DNA of 64,000 nucleotides from Actinoplanes lobatus (GCF_014205215.1 NZ_JACHNC010000001.1:3601001-3665000); one strand, 5' to 3'; shown: positions 52,316 to 61,308, counted from the first letter of the stretch. Numbers and translations are program-made. Notes: a model not told the origin generated them from the sequence alone.

Positions 52316-52392
52316 AGCTCGATACCCCCGGGATCGGGCGGGAGTGCCGTTACCCGTCACGACAACCATCGTTGGGCTCGGCGGATCCACCC

Positions 52393-52405
52393 TTTGCAAC
52401 TTGCA
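52393..52405. promoter_or_regulatory. TTGCAA-C-TTGCAA operator candidate
   Basis: Two TTGCAA palindromes separated by one base lie in the 222-bp gap between the divergent Prim-Pol-like and XRE genes. The near-perfect symmetry fits a dimeric HTH protein, most simply autoregulation by the XRE protein. Confidence 0.5.
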
Positions 52406-52537
52406 AGAAAACTACGAGCATCGGTGAGCAGGCGATCACACACGCTGTGCGATCTGTGCACACGTGAGCGGTCCACACTGCGAGTGACACCGGATGGCTC
52501 GCCGGCGGAAAGACCGCCGGTTGAGTGGGGAGGCACC

Positions 52538-53764
52538 GTGGACGAGCTGCCGATCGGCCGTCGCGTCGCCTACTGGCGGGGCCGACGCAAAATGTCCCAG
52601 CAGGTCTTCGCGGACCGGCTGGGTAAATCGAAGAGCTGGGTCGACAAGGTGGAACGCGGGGTTCGCCGGCTCGACAAGTTCTCAGTGGTGTACGACATCG
52701 CCGACGTGCTCCAGGTCGACGTCCAGCTGTTGCTGGGCAAAGAGGTGGAGCGTAAGCCGGAGACCCAGAACTGCATCGACCAGGTCGAGGTCGAGGAGAT
52801 CCGCGCCGCTCTCGAGCGGTACGACCAGATGAGCGCGTTCTTCCAGGCGGTGCCGCACTCACCGCCGCTCGCGGAGATGCGCAAGGCCGTCAGCCACGCC
52901 TGGCTGACCTATCAGCACGCCAAGTACGGGGTCCTGGCGCGCGCCCTGCCCAAGCTGCTCCGCGACGCCCAGGCGGCGGACAGCGCCCACGCCAACAGCG
53001 ACGAGGCGTCGCACGCCGCGCACCTGCTCGGCCAGGTCTACCAGATCGCCTCGTCGGCGCTGCGCAAGGTCGGCGAGCACGAGCTGTCCTGGCTGGCCGC
53101 GGACCGTTCGATCGCGGTCTCCCAGCGGGCCGGCGACCAGTTGCTGGCCGGGCTGGCCAGTTACCGGGTCGGCAGCGCCCTGCTCGCGCTGGGCCGGGTC
53201 CGGCCGTCGCTCGAAGTGAACGTCAACATCGCCAACCGGCTGGCGCCCGGCCCGGAGCGGCCGCGTGCCGAGCAGCTCTCGGTCTACGGGATGCTGCTGC
53301 TCAACGGGGCCATGGCGGCCGCCCGGATCGGGGACAGCGCGACCGTCCGTGATCTGCTCTGCGGGGCCGACCAGGCGTCACTGGAGCTGGGTGGCGACTT
53401 CAACCACTACTGGACCAGCTTCGGGCCGACCAACGTGCAGCTGCACCGCTGCGCGACCGCGGTCGAGCTCGGGGACGGGAAGCTGGCGGTGGAGACACAT
53501 CTGGGCATGGACCAGAACGGGTTCCACGCCATGCTCCCGGAGCGGCGGGCACACCACTTCCTCGACATCGCGCGCGGTTACACGCAGATCGGCGATGTGG
53601 AGAAGGCGGGCGAGATGCTGCTGGAGGGCGACCGGCTCGCCCCTTCCGAGATCCGGTGCCGGCCACTCGCCCACGAAGTCCTTTCCGACGTGCTCCGGCG
53701 GACCCGGGGCACGCCGCCCGCTCCGATCGCGGAGCTGGCTGAACAGATGGGAGTCGGTGTATGA
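52538..53764 (+). CDS. XRE-family regulator with TPR-like C-terminal domain
   Basis: This 408-residue regulator has N-terminal HTH (about 5-65): GRRVAYWRGRRKMSQQVFAD then RLGKSKSWVDKVERGVRRLD. Residues about 120-400 form helical repeats of the TPR/regulatory type (LLGQVYQIASSALRKVGEHELSWLAADR..., FLDIARGYTQIGDVEKAGEM). Such XRE-TPR proteins are abundant in streptomycetes and often control a neighbouring gene. GTG 52538 has GGGGAGG 4 nt upstream. The stop is 13 bp before the flavoprotein start, implying one operon. Confidence 0.87.
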   Translation: MDELPIGRRVAYWRGRRKMSQQVFADRLGKSKSWVDKVERGVRRLDKFSVVYDIADVLQVDVQLLLGKEVERKPETQNCIDQVEVEEIRAALERYDQMSAFFQAVPHSPPLAEMRKAVSHAWLTYQHAKYGVLARALPKLLRDAQAADSAHANSDEASHAAHLLGQVYQIASSALRKVGEHELSWLAADRSIAVSQRAGDQLLAGLASYRVGSALLALGRVRPSLEVNVNIANRLAPGPERPRAEQLSVYGMLLLNGAMAAARIGDSATVRDLLCGADQASLELGGDFNHYWTSFGPTNVQLHRCATAVELGDGKLAVETHLGMDQNGFHAMLPERRAHHFLDIARGYTQIGDVEKAGEMLLEGDRLAPSEIRCRPLAHEVLSDVLRRTRGTPPAPIAELAEQMGVGV

Positions 53765-53777
53765 GGTGGGTCTGCGA

Positions 53778-54359
53778 GTGATGACGGGTAACCCCTCACC
53801 CGGTGTGCTGTACGTGTTGGTGTGCGGCTCACCGATGGCCCGGGACGTCGGGATCCTCGTCACCCTCGCCCAGAACGAGGGCTGGGACGTGTGCGTGATC
53901 ACCTCGCCGGACGGCCGCAAGTTCGTTGACGTGGCGGCTCTCCAGGCGCAGACCGGACATCCGGTTCGATCCGCGTACAAGAGTCCCGGCGACCCGGACA
54001 CGTTGCCGCCGGCGGACGCGATGATCGTCGCGCCCGCCACGGTCAACACGGTCAACAAGTGGGCCGCCGGGATCACCGACACGCTGGTGCTGGGCCTTCT
54101 CGTCGAGGCGTACGGCTACGGCGTCCCGATCGCCGTGGTGCCGTACACCAACAAGGTGATGGCACTGCATCCGGCGCTGCACGAGAGCCTCGCGAAACTC
54201 CGCGACTGGGGGGTGCACGTCCTCTACGGGGAGGACGTGTGCCGTCTCGGCGGCCCCGGGCAGACCGACCGCTACCGGGGGCAGTTCCCCTGGCGGCGGG
54301 CCCTCCAGGCGGTCAGCAACCCGGTCGCCGCCCGAGTCGAGCCGGGGGCGGTCACCTAG
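53778..54359 (+). CDS. Flavoprotein (EpiD/CoaC-like HFCD family)
   Basis: This 193-residue protein has the homo-oligomeric flavin-containing Cys decarboxylase fold: LYVLVCGSPMARDVGILV, ITSPDGRKFVD, then PADAMIVAPATVNTVNKWAAGITDTLVLGL, matching the PASANT-type flavin motif (here PATVNT). The substrate-recognition PXMNXXMW of CoaC and EpiD is replaced by PYTNKVMALHP, so phosphopantothenoylcysteine is unlikely as substrate. It is coupled to the XRE gene. The pairing is common in actinomycetes but its function is unknown. Confidence 0.82.
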   Translation: MMTGNPSPGVLYVLVCGSPMARDVGILVTLAQNEGWDVCVITSPDGRKFVDVAALQAQTGHPVRSAYKSPGDPDTLPPADAMIVAPATVNTVNKWAAGITDTLVLGLLVEAYGYGVPIAVVPYTNKVMALHPALHESLAKLRDWGVHVLYGEDVCRLGGPGQTDRYRGQFPWRRALQAVSNPVAARVEPGAVT

Positions 54360-54378
54360 CGGTATAGGCTCAGCCCTC

Positions 54379-55218
54379 GTGACCGACTCAACCGTCCGGA
54401 CCGTGGTGGACGCCCTAGACACGCGATACCCGCGGAGCTGGGCGGAGCCCTGGGACCGGGTCGGGTTGGTGCTCGGCGAATTCGACCACCCCGTCGCCCG
54501 GGTCCTCTGCGTCGTCGACTGCGTGCCGGAGACCGTGGAGCAGGCCGTCGACCTCGGCGCCGACCTGATCGTGGCGCACCATCCGCTGTTCCTGAAGCCG
54601 GTGTCGTCGATCGCCCCGGACACATTCAAGGGCCGCATCGTGCACCGGCTGATCCGTGCCGGTGTGGCGCTCTACACCGCGCACACCAACGCCGACGTGG
54701 CCAACCCCGGCGTCTCCGACGCCCTCGCCGCCCGTCTCGGCCTGACCGACCTGCGCCCGCTGGCGCCCGCCGAGGGCGCGGCCGCCGGCGAGGGGCGCGG
54801 CCTGGGCCGGATCGGCGTGCTGCCCGAGCCGCTCACGCTGGCGGAGCTGACCCGGCTCGCGGCCGAGCGGCTGCCGGCCACCTCGGCCGGTGTGCGTTCC
54901 GCCGGTGACCCGGACCGCCCGATCCGTACGGTCGCCGTCTGCGGTGGCGCGGGTGACTCGTTCCTGCCGGACGCGACCCGCGCCGGCGTCGACGCGTACC
55001 TCTGCGCGGACCTGCGGCATCATCCGGTGAGCGAGCATCTCGCGGCCGGTGGCCCGGCGCTGCTCGACGTCGCGCACTGGGCGAGCGAACGCCCCTGGCT
55101 CGACGACGTGGCGGCCTGGCTGCGCGAGGTCTTTCCCGTTGATGTGGTGGTGTCAGACGTGGACACCGACCCCTGGACCGTCCATGCGAACCGCGACGAT
55201 TTGGAGATCCGCCCGTGA
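54379..55218 (+). CDS. Nif3-like dinuclear metal-centre protein
   Basis: This 279-residue protein of the NIF3/YbgI (GTP cyclohydrolase I type 2-like) family has metal ligands in LIVAHHPLFLKP, YTAHTNADVA and DVAHWASE. Biochemical role is unsettled in the family. The GTG start is 19 bp after the flavoprotein stop; the last bases overlap the next gene (GTGA). Order Nif3, zinc-ribbon, RNase H/phosphatase is conserved with mycobacteria. Confidence 0.9.
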   Translation: MTDSTVRTVVDALDTRYPRSWAEPWDRVGLVLGEFDHPVARVLCVVDCVPETVEQAVDLGADLIVAHHPLFLKPVSSIAPDTFKGRIVHRLIRAGVALYTAHTNADVANPGVSDALAARLGLTDLRPLAPAEGAAAGEGRGLGRIGVLPEPLTLAELTRLAAERLPATSAGVRSAGDPDRPIRTVAVCGGAGDSFLPDATRAGVDAYLCADLRHHPVSEHLAAGGPALLDVAHWASERPWLDDVAAWLREVFPVDVVVSDVDTDPWTVHANRDDLEIRP

Positions 55219-55949
55219 AGGCCGCCCCGGAAGCCCAGCGCCGTCTGCTCGACCTGCAGGCCGTCGACACCACCCTGGCCCAGCTCGCGCACCGGCGTAA
55301 GTCGCTGCCCGAGCTGGCCGAGATCGACGCGGTCGCGCGGGAGATCTCCGCGCTGGAGGACGAGCGGGTCCGCGCCCAGGTGGTCGTCGACGACCTGGAC
55401 CGGGACATCGCCCGCCTGGAGAAGGACATCGACCAGGTCCGGCAGCGCAAGGACAAGGACCAGAAGCGGCTGGACGCGGGTGGTTCGCTGCGTGAGGTCG
55501 AGGGCCTCCAGCACGAGCTGGCCACGCTGAACCGGCGGCAGTCCGAGCTGGAGGACGCCGAGCTGGAGCTGATGGAGCAGAAGGAGACGGCGGAGGCCAC
55601 CCTGGCCGAGGTGCAGGGCCGGCTGTCGGCCGCGGTCGGCCGGCGCACCGACGCCGAGCGCCGCCGCGACGAGGCGAACGCGGAGATCGCCAAGGAGCTG
55701 GAGTTCAAGACCCAGGCCCGGGTGCCGCTCGCCGCGGACCTGCCGTCCGACCTGGTCGCCCTGTACGACAAGATCCGCACCGAGACCGGGATGGGCGCGG
55801 CCCTGGTGTACGCCGGGCGGTGCGGCGCCTGCCGGATCGAGCTGTACGGCGCCGACCTGAACCGGGTGAAGTCGTCCCCCAAGGACGACGTGGTCCGCTG
55901 TGAGGAGTGCCGCCGGATCATGGTGCGCACGTCGGAGTCCGGCCTATGA
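55215..55949 (+). CDS. Zinc-ribbon coiled-coil protein (C4-type, DUF164)
   Basis: This 244-residue protein is almost entirely a long coiled coil (about 20-180, heptads such as DDLDRDIARLEKDIDQVRQRK). It ends in a C4 zinc ribbon: CGAC ... CEEC (about 199-230). Members are proposed to bind nucleic acid or assist a partner from the Nif3/RNase H block; no activity is proven. The GTG overlaps the nif3 stop, indicating translational coupling. Confidence 0.88.
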   Translation: MKAAPEAQRRLLDLQAVDTTLAQLAHRRKSLPELAEIDAVAREISALEDERVRAQVVVDDLDRDIARLEKDIDQVRQRKDKDQKRLDAGGSLREVEGLQHELATLNRRQSELEDAELELMEQKETAEATLAEVQGRLSAAVGRRTDAERRRDEANAEIAKELEFKTQARVPLAADLPSDLVALYDKIRTETGMGAALVYAGRCGACRIELYGADLNRVKSSPKDDVVRCEECRRIMVRTSESGL

Positions 55950-56022
55950 GCGAGCTTGCGAGCGAATCATTCGGCTCAGTTTTGAACTCATGGCGACGCC
56001 GGAGCGAAGCGGAGGTGGCGTC
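55950..56022. repeat. Short repetitive-looking linker before rnhA
   Basis: GAGCGAGCTTGCGAGCGAATCA starts just after the stop (split motif GAGCGAGCTTG / CGAGCGAATCA), followed by GACGCC...GGCGTC arms around GGAGCGAAGCGGAGGT. The arrangement looks like a repetitive extragenic palindrome and provides the ribosome-binding site of the next gene. Confidence 0.4.
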
Positions 56023-57123
56023 ATGAGCGGATTGCGGGTGGTCGTCGAGGCCGATGGGGGTTCCCGCGGCAACCCGGGCCCGGCCGGGTTCGGCGCGGTG
56101 GTCCGGGACGCCGTGACCGGCGAGGTCCTGGCCGAGCGGTACGACTCCCTCGGTGTCACCACCAACAACGTGGCGGAGTACTCGGGCCTGATCGCGGGTC
56201 TCGCGGCGGCCGCCGAGCTGAACGCCGAGCGGGTCGCCGTCAAGATGGACTCCAAGCTGGTCATCGAGCAGATGTCCGGCCGCTGGCAGATCAAGAACGC
56301 GGGTTTGCGCCCGCTCGCCGCCGAGGCCGCGGCCCTGGTCGGCAAGTTCGCCGGGGTGACCTACGAGTGGATCCCGCGGGAGCGCAACAAGGCGGCGGAC
56401 GAGCTGGCCAACCGGGCGATGGACGAGGCGGCCGGCGCTCCGGTGAAGCAGGCCCCGGTCAAGGCGGAGTCGCCCAAGTCGTGGGCGCCGCCGGCCAGCC
56501 TGGAGGACGCCACCCGGATCATCCTGGTCCGGCACGGCGCCACCCCGTTGACCGCTCAGGGCCGCTATTCGGGGCGTGGCGACGTGCCGCTCACCGACGA
56601 GGGCGAGGCGCAGGCGATGGCCGCGGCCGGGCGGGTGGCGGGTATTTCCCGTGACGTCGCGGCGGTGCTGTCGTCACCCCTTTCCCGGTGTGTGCGTACC
56701 GCTGAGCTGATCGCGGCCGAGGCCGGTGGGTTGCCGGTGACCGTGATGGACGACCTGATCGAGTGCGACTTCGGCCAGTGGGAGGCGAAGACCTTCGCCG
56801 AGGTGCAGGAGCGGTGGCCGGACGAGATGGCCGCGTGGCTGGCGTCGACGAGTGTGGCGCCGCCGGGCGGGGAGTCGTTCCAGGCGGTGGCGAAGCGAGT
56901 GCGTGGTGCTCTTGCGGCGGTGCTCAGCGCGTACCCGGGAAAGGTTGTCGTTCTTGTCTCTCATGTGTCGCCGATCAAGTTGATCCTGCGGGACGCGCTG
57001 GCGGCGGGGGATGCCTTCCTGCACCGGTTGTTCCTGGACGCGGCGGGTGTGTCGATGATGGACGTGTGGCCGGACGGGAACATCGCGGTCAGATCGGTCA
57101 ACGAGACCGCCCATCTTCGATGA
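56023..57123 (+). CDS. Bifunctional RNase H / acid phosphatase
   Basis: This 366-residue fusion has an N-terminal RNase HI domain (1-135) with catalytic Asp11 (EADGGSRGNPGP), Glu52 (AEYSG), Asp76 (KMDSK) and Asp126 (KAADELAN). It removes RNA from RNA/DNA hybrids. The C-terminal histidine phosphatase domain (about 163-366) has RHG at 170-172 and resembles alpha-ribazole phosphatase CobC. The same fusion is the mycobacterial Rv2228c type. ATG 56023 has GGAGG 7 nt upstream. Confidence 0.92.
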   Translation: MSGLRVVVEADGGSRGNPGPAGFGAVVRDAVTGEVLAERYDSLGVTTNNVAEYSGLIAGLAAAAELNAERVAVKMDSKLVIEQMSGRWQIKNAGLRPLAAEAAALVGKFAGVTYEWIPRERNKAADELANRAMDEAAGAPVKQAPVKAESPKSWAPPASLEDATRIILVRHGATPLTAQGRYSGRGDVPLTDEGEAQAMAAAGRVAGISRDVAAVLSSPLSRCVRTAELIAAEAGGLPVTVMDDLIECDFGQWEAKTFAEVQERWPDEMAAWLASTSVAPPGGESFQAVAKRVRGALAAVLSAYPGKVVVLVSHVSPIKLILRDALAAGDAFLHRLFLDAAGVSMMDVWPDGNIAVRSVNETAHLR

Positions 57124-57165
57124 GCAGATATTGACCCTCGCAGGGCGGACGTTTAGCTTCCTCGA

Positions 57166-57184
57166 TTAGGAAACTTTCTTCAAC
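57166..57184. promoter_or_regulatory. Palindrome-like element upstream of the chitinase gene
   Basis: TTAGGAAACTTTCTTCAAC resembles the symmetric TTAGGAAACTTTCCTAA motif I associate with actinomycete secreted glycosidase genes, with a degenerate right half. It lies 20 bp before the start codon. TTCCT-CGATT-AGGAA overlaps it on the left. Confidence 0.45.
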
Positions 57185-57203
57185 GTTTCGCCCTGGAGGG
57201 CTC

Positions 57204-58490
57204 ATGCGCGGTTTCACCCGCCGCCTCGTCGCCGGGGTGGCTGTAGCCTCGGCCGTCGTGGCCGCAGCACCCGCTCCCGCACAGGCACATCCGGACGACT
57301 CATATGCCAAGGTCGCGTACTTCACCCAGTGGGGTATCTACGGCCGTAACTTCCAGCTCGCCGACGTGCAGAGCTCCGGTGCGGCCGCCCGGCTGACCCA
57401 CCTCAACTACGCGTTCGGCCCGGTCACCGCGGACGGCGTCTGCGCCTCCGCCGACCCGTGGGCCGACTGGCAGACGCCGTTCGCCGCGGAGAACAGTGTG
57501 GACGGTGTCGCCGACGTGGCGGGCCAGCCGTTCGCCGGGAACCTCAACCAGATCGCCGAGATCAAGGCGAAGAACCCGAAGCTCAAGGCGCTCATCTCGC
57601 TCGGCGGCTGGTCCGGCTCCCGGTACTTCTCCGACGCGGCCCTCACCGACGCCTCCCGGAAGAAGCTGGTCAGCTCCTGCCTCGACCTGTGGATCAAGGG
57701 CAACCTGACCGGCCTGCCCGAGGGCGTGGCGGCCGGTGTCTTCGACGGCGTCGACCTGGACTGGGAGTGGCCCGGCTCGAACGGCGAGGTGGGCAACGTC
57801 ATCCGGCCCGAGGACAAGCAGAACTTCACCCTGCTGGCCGCGGAGTTCCGGGCACAGCTCGACAAGCTCGGCAAGGCCAACCGGAAGAAGTACCTGCTCA
57901 CGGCGTTCGTTCCGGCGGCGCCCGCGAAGATCGCAGCCGGTTTCGAGGTCGACAAGATCTTCAAGTACCTGGACTTCGCCACCGTGCAGGGCTACGACTT
58001 CCACGGCACCTGGGAGCCGGTCACCAACCAGCAGTCGGCGCTGCGCGTACCGGCCGGTGCGCCGGACAACCCGGACTTCTCGGCCGAGAACACGATCAAC
58101 GCCTGGATCGCCGGTGGCGCCCCGAAGCGCAAGCTGGTGCTCGGCGTGCCCTACTACTCGCAGGGATGGACCGGGGTCACCGGCACCGGCAACGGCCTGT
58201 TCCAGCCGGCCGCCGGCCCGGCGCCGGGCGTCTTCGCCAACGGCACCGAGGACTGGAAGACGCTCAAGAAGCTGCCCGCACAAGGCTTCACGGTGCACCG
58301 GGACCTGCGCAACGGTCACGCCTGGCTGTTCGACGGCACCACCTTCTGGACGTACGACGACCCGGCCGTGATGGTGCAGAAGGCGCTCTACATCCGGGCC
58401 AAGGGCCTGGGCGGCGCGATGATGTGGTCGCTCGACGGTGACGACGAGAACGCGTCACTCACCAAGGCCATCTCGGCCGGCCTCCGCTAG
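57204..58490 (+). CDS. Secreted GH18 chitinase
   Basis: This 428-residue endo- or exochitinase has a signal peptide (1-28, AQA cleavage) and a single GH18 barrel with SLGGWSGS and DGVDLDWEWPG (181-191), the DxxDxDxE motif with catalytic Glu188. A YDFHGTW segment supports substrate-assisted catalysis. There is no chitin-binding domain or linker, unlike many multidomain actinomycete chitinases. It is followed by a strong terminator, so it is transcribed alone. Confidence 0.93.
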   Translation: MRGFTRRLVAGVAVASAVVAAAPAPAQAHPDDSYAKVAYFTQWGIYGRNFQLADVQSSGAAARLTHLNYAFGPVTADGVCASADPWADWQTPFAAENSVDGVADVAGQPFAGNLNQIAEIKAKNPKLKALISLGGWSGSRYFSDAALTDASRKKLVSSCLDLWIKGNLTGLPEGVAAGVFDGVDLDWEWPGSNGEVGNVIRPEDKQNFTLLAAEFRAQLDKLGKANRKKYLLTAFVPAAPAKIAAGFEVDKIFKYLDFATVQGYDFHGTWEPVTNQQSALRVPAGAPDNPDFSAENTINAWIAGGAPKRKLVLGVPYYSQGWTGVTGTGNGLFQPAAGPAPGVFANGTEDWKTLKKLPAQGFTVHRDLRNGHAWLFDGTTFWTYDDPAVMVQKALYIRAKGLGGAMMWSLDGDDENASLTKAISAGLR

Positions 58491-58496
58491 CGGGAC

Positions 58497-58530
58497 CGAG
58501 GAGGTGCGCCCCTTTCGGCGCACCTCCTCG
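58497..58530 (+). terminator. Terminator after the chitinase gene
   Basis: CGAGGAGGTGCGCC, loop CCTTTC, and the exact 14-bp complement begin 6 bp after the stop. This is a perfect GC-rich stem with no T-run. Confidence 0.85.
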
Positions 58531-58619
58531 CCCGTTCGGCGCATAGGGGATCGCCCGATCTTCCGACGTCTCGTTAGCGTGACGTAACGCACACGCAACG
58601 GAAGTGACAGAGGTGACCC

Positions 58620-58835
58620 ATGGCTGAGCCGGAACGTCCCCGAACCGATAGAAGTCCCTGGAACTGGCTGCTCCTGGTGCCCATCGTGGTGCCGCTGCTG
58701 ACCTTCCTCTACAACCACGACGAGCCGCGGATCGCCGGATTCCCGCTCTTCTACTGGCTGCAGCTCTCCTTCATCCTGCTCGGCGTCGGCACCACGACCC
58801 TCGTCTACCAGATGACCAAGCGGGGCCGGTCATGA
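58620..58835 (+). CDS. DUF3311 small membrane subunit of the monocarboxylate transporter
   Basis: This 71-residue protein has two TM segments (WNWLLLVPIVVPLLTFLYN; FYWLQLSFILLGVGTTTLVY) and is of the DUF3311 type. Its stop overlaps the start of the mctP-like gene (ATGA), so the pair are made together; DUF3311 is regularly the small partner of such symporters. Confidence 0.88.
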   Translation: MAEPERPRTDRSPWNWLLLVPIVVPLLTFLYNHDEPRIAGFPLFYWLQLSFILLGVGTTTLVYQMTKRGRS

Positions 58836-60478
58836 GCGATCACATCACCGAGATCGTCATCTTCACGGCCCTGTTCCTGCTGGTCAGCGGGATGGGCTTC
58901 GTCGCCTCCCGGTGGCGGGCGCCGCAGGACATGGCCCACCTCGACGAGTGGGGGCTGGGCGGCCGCAGCTTCGGCGGCTGGATCACCTGGTTCCTGGTCG
59001 GTGGGGACCTCTACACGGCGTACACCTTCGTGGCGGTGCCCGCGCTGATGTTCGGCGCCGGAGCGGCCGGGTTCTTCGCGGTGCCCTACACCGTGATCAT
59101 CTACCCGCTGTTCTTCCTCATCCTGATCCGGCTCTGGTCGGTGTCGCACCGGCACGGCTTCGTGACGCCGGCCGACTTCGTCCGCACCCGGTTCGGCTCG
59201 CCGACGCTGGCCCTGGTGGTCGCGATCACCGGGATCGTGGCGACCATGCCGTACATCGCCCTCCAGCTGATCGGCATCGAAGCGGTGCTCAAGACGATGG
59301 GCGTCACCGGCGAGAGCGCCCTGGCCCGGCACCTGCCGATCATCATCGCGTTCGCGATCCTGGCCGCCTACACCTACCAGTCCGGACTGCGGGCGCCCGC
59401 ACTGATCGCCTTCGTCAAGGACACGATGATCTACATCGTGATCCTGGTGGCGGTGCTGTGGCTGCCGTACAAGCTGGGCGGCTGGAACGCCATCTTCGAC
59501 GCGGCCGACGCCAAGTTCCAGGCGTCACCGGCACCCAACGACGGCATCCTCCTGAACGCCAACAACCAGGTGCAGTACTTCACCCTGGCGCTCGGGTCGG
59601 CGCTCGCGCTGTTCCTCTACCCGCACAGCATCACCGGTGTGCTGGCCAGCCGGAACCGGGGCGTGATCAAGCGCAACATGTCCGCGCTCCCGGCGTACAG
59701 CCTGCTGCTCGGCCTGATCGCGCTGCTCGGCTACATGGCCATCGCGGCCGGGGTGAAGCCGCTGCCCGGCGCCAAACCCGGCAGTGTGGACAGCAACACG
59801 GTCGTGCCGATCCTCTTCGACCAGCAGTTCCCGGCCTGGTTCACCGGTGTCGCGTTCGCCGCCATCGGCATCGGCGCGCTGGTCCCGGCCGCGATCATGT
59901 CGATCGCCGCGGCCAACCTGTTCACCCGCAACATCTACAAGGAGTACCTGCGCAAGGACGCCACCCACGCGCAGGAGGCGAGCGTCGCCAAGATCACCTC
60001 GCTGGTGGTGAAGATCGGGGCGGTGGCCTGCATCGTCTTCCTCGACCCGCAGTTCTCCATCGACCTCCAGCTGATCGGCGGCGTGATCATCCTCCAGACC
60101 GCGCCCGCCGTGGTCCTCGGCCTCTACACCCGGTGGCTGCACCGGGGCGCGCTCGTCGCGGGCTGGGCGGCCGGCATGGGACTCGGCTTCTGGATGCTCT
60201 GGCAGATCCCCAACGTGGCGACCGGGCGCAAACACTTCGGCGGCTCGGCGTTCCCGCTGTCCGAATTCGGGTTCGACAGCACGAAGACGATCTATGTGGG
60301 CTTCGTGGCGGTGCTGGTCAACGCGCTGGTAGCGGTGCTCGTGACACTCGCCCTGCGGGCCGCCAAGGTTGCCGAGGGCGTCGACGGCACCCAGCCCGAC
60401 GACTACCTCGCCGACGAGGGCGACCCCCGCATCGAACGGGAACGCGCCGGCACGGTCGACAACATCTCGTCGACCTGA
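58832..60478 (+). CDS. mctP: Sodium:solute symporter, MctP-like monocarboxylate permease
   Basis: This 548-residue SSS-family transporter of short monocarboxylates (acetate, propionate, pyruvate, lactate) or alanine, by comparison with rhizobial MctP, has about 13 hydrophobic segments. The family region GGRSFGGWITWFLVGGDLYTAYTF lies in TM1-2 (split), and GALVPAAIMSIAAANLFTRNIYKEY corresponds to the Na-binding TM8. The C-terminus is charged and cytoplasmic. Confidence 0.88.
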   Translation: MSDHITEIVIFTALFLLVSGMGFVASRWRAPQDMAHLDEWGLGGRSFGGWITWFLVGGDLYTAYTFVAVPALMFGAGAAGFFAVPYTVIIYPLFFLILIRLWSVSHRHGFVTPADFVRTRFGSPTLALVVAITGIVATMPYIALQLIGIEAVLKTMGVTGESALARHLPIIIAFAILAAYTYQSGLRAPALIAFVKDTMIYIVILVAVLWLPYKLGGWNAIFDAADAKFQASPAPNDGILLNANNQVQYFTLALGSALALFLYPHSITGVLASRNRGVIKRNMSALPAYSLLLGLIALLGYMAIAAGVKPLPGAKPGSVDSNTVVPILFDQQFPAWFTGVAFAAIGIGALVPAAIMSIAAANLFTRNIYKEYLRKDATHAQEASVAKITSLVVKIGAVACIVFLDPQFSIDLQLIGGVIILQTAPAVVLGLYTRWLHRGALVAGWAAGMGLGFWMLWQIPNVATGRKHFGGSAFPLSEFGFDSTKTIYVGFVAVLVNALVAVLVTLALRAAKVAEGVDGTQPDDYLADEGDPRIERERAGTVDNISST

Positions 60479-60484
60479 CCCTTT

Positions 60485-61228
60485 CTAGGCTCGCGGCAGC
60501 GGCAGATGCGGGACCGGAAGGTCCGATCGGTAGCTGAGCTCGCCGGCCTCGTCACCCCAGCGGTTGGCGAGGCCGGCGGCCAATTCCCGGTACGCCGTCC
60601 CGGCGGCCGGCCAGGGAAGAACCATCTCGTCGCCGCCGGCGGTCACGGTGAGGGTGCCGTCCGTCTGCCGCAACTCCGCCCGCACCCCGCCCCGCGCGTC
60701 CAGCACGGTCACCACCGCACCGGCCGGAAGCGACGCCGCGGCGGCGGCCAGCCCCACCGCCAGGGCCGTCCCGTCCGCGACCGGGGCCACCAGGGGAGGC
60801 GGCATCCGGCGCGGCGCCGGCCGCAGCCACAGATCCAGCACACCCGGCCGGTCCACGATCTCCAGCATCCCGGCCGCCACCCGCCAGCCGGCGCTCGGAT
60901 CCGGGCCCGGACACCGTGCCTGCGGCGGCCCGAGCAGCTCCGCCACCTGATCGACGGCGGCCCGGAACCCGTCCCGCCGGGCCAGCACCGCCTCCGGCCC
61001 GGCCGCCTCGTCCCGCTCGGCCAGACTCAGGTACAGCGCGGTCACCTCGGCGCCGAACAGAAACGCGCCCGCGTTGCCCGGATCCGCGTCGAAACGGCAG
61101 CTCACCGTCCCCTCCGACGGGGTACGCCACACCCAGCCGACAGCCGCGACCAGATCCGGCAGCTCGTCCACCGACCAGCTCCAGCCGATCCGGGCGAGCG
61201 CGGCCACGGTCCGCGCCAGAACGCTCAC
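60485..61228 (-). CDS. Hypothetical protein, DUF6301-like
   Basis: This 247-residue soluble protein opens ARTVAALARIGWSWSVDELPDLVAAVGW, resembling the DUF6301 opening I associate with Micromonosporaceae proteins. It has an acidic helical region (LSLAERDEAAGPEAVLARRD) and a beta-rich C-terminus. No catalytic motif is seen. Start GTG 61228 or ATG 61261. It is convergent with mctP, 6 bp away. Confidence 0.6.
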   Translation of the reverse strand: MSVLARTVAALARIGWSWSVDELPDLVAAVGWVWRTPSEGTVSCRFDADPGNAGAFLFGAEVTALYLSLAERDEAAGPEAVLARRDGFRAAVDQVAELLGPPQARCPGPDPSAGWRVAAGMLEIVDRPGVLDLWLRPAPRRMPPPLVAPVADGTALAVGLAAAAASLPAGAVVTVLDARGGVRAELRQTDGTLTVTAGGDEMVLPWPAAGTAYRELAAGLANRWGDEAGELSYRSDLPVPHLPLPRA

Positions 61229-61308
61229 CACGACCCCCGTTCCACCAGCACCGGCGGTCATTCTCGCGCATCAAGGTCACATAGTCGCGCAGCGCTCACC
61301 CTGATCGC

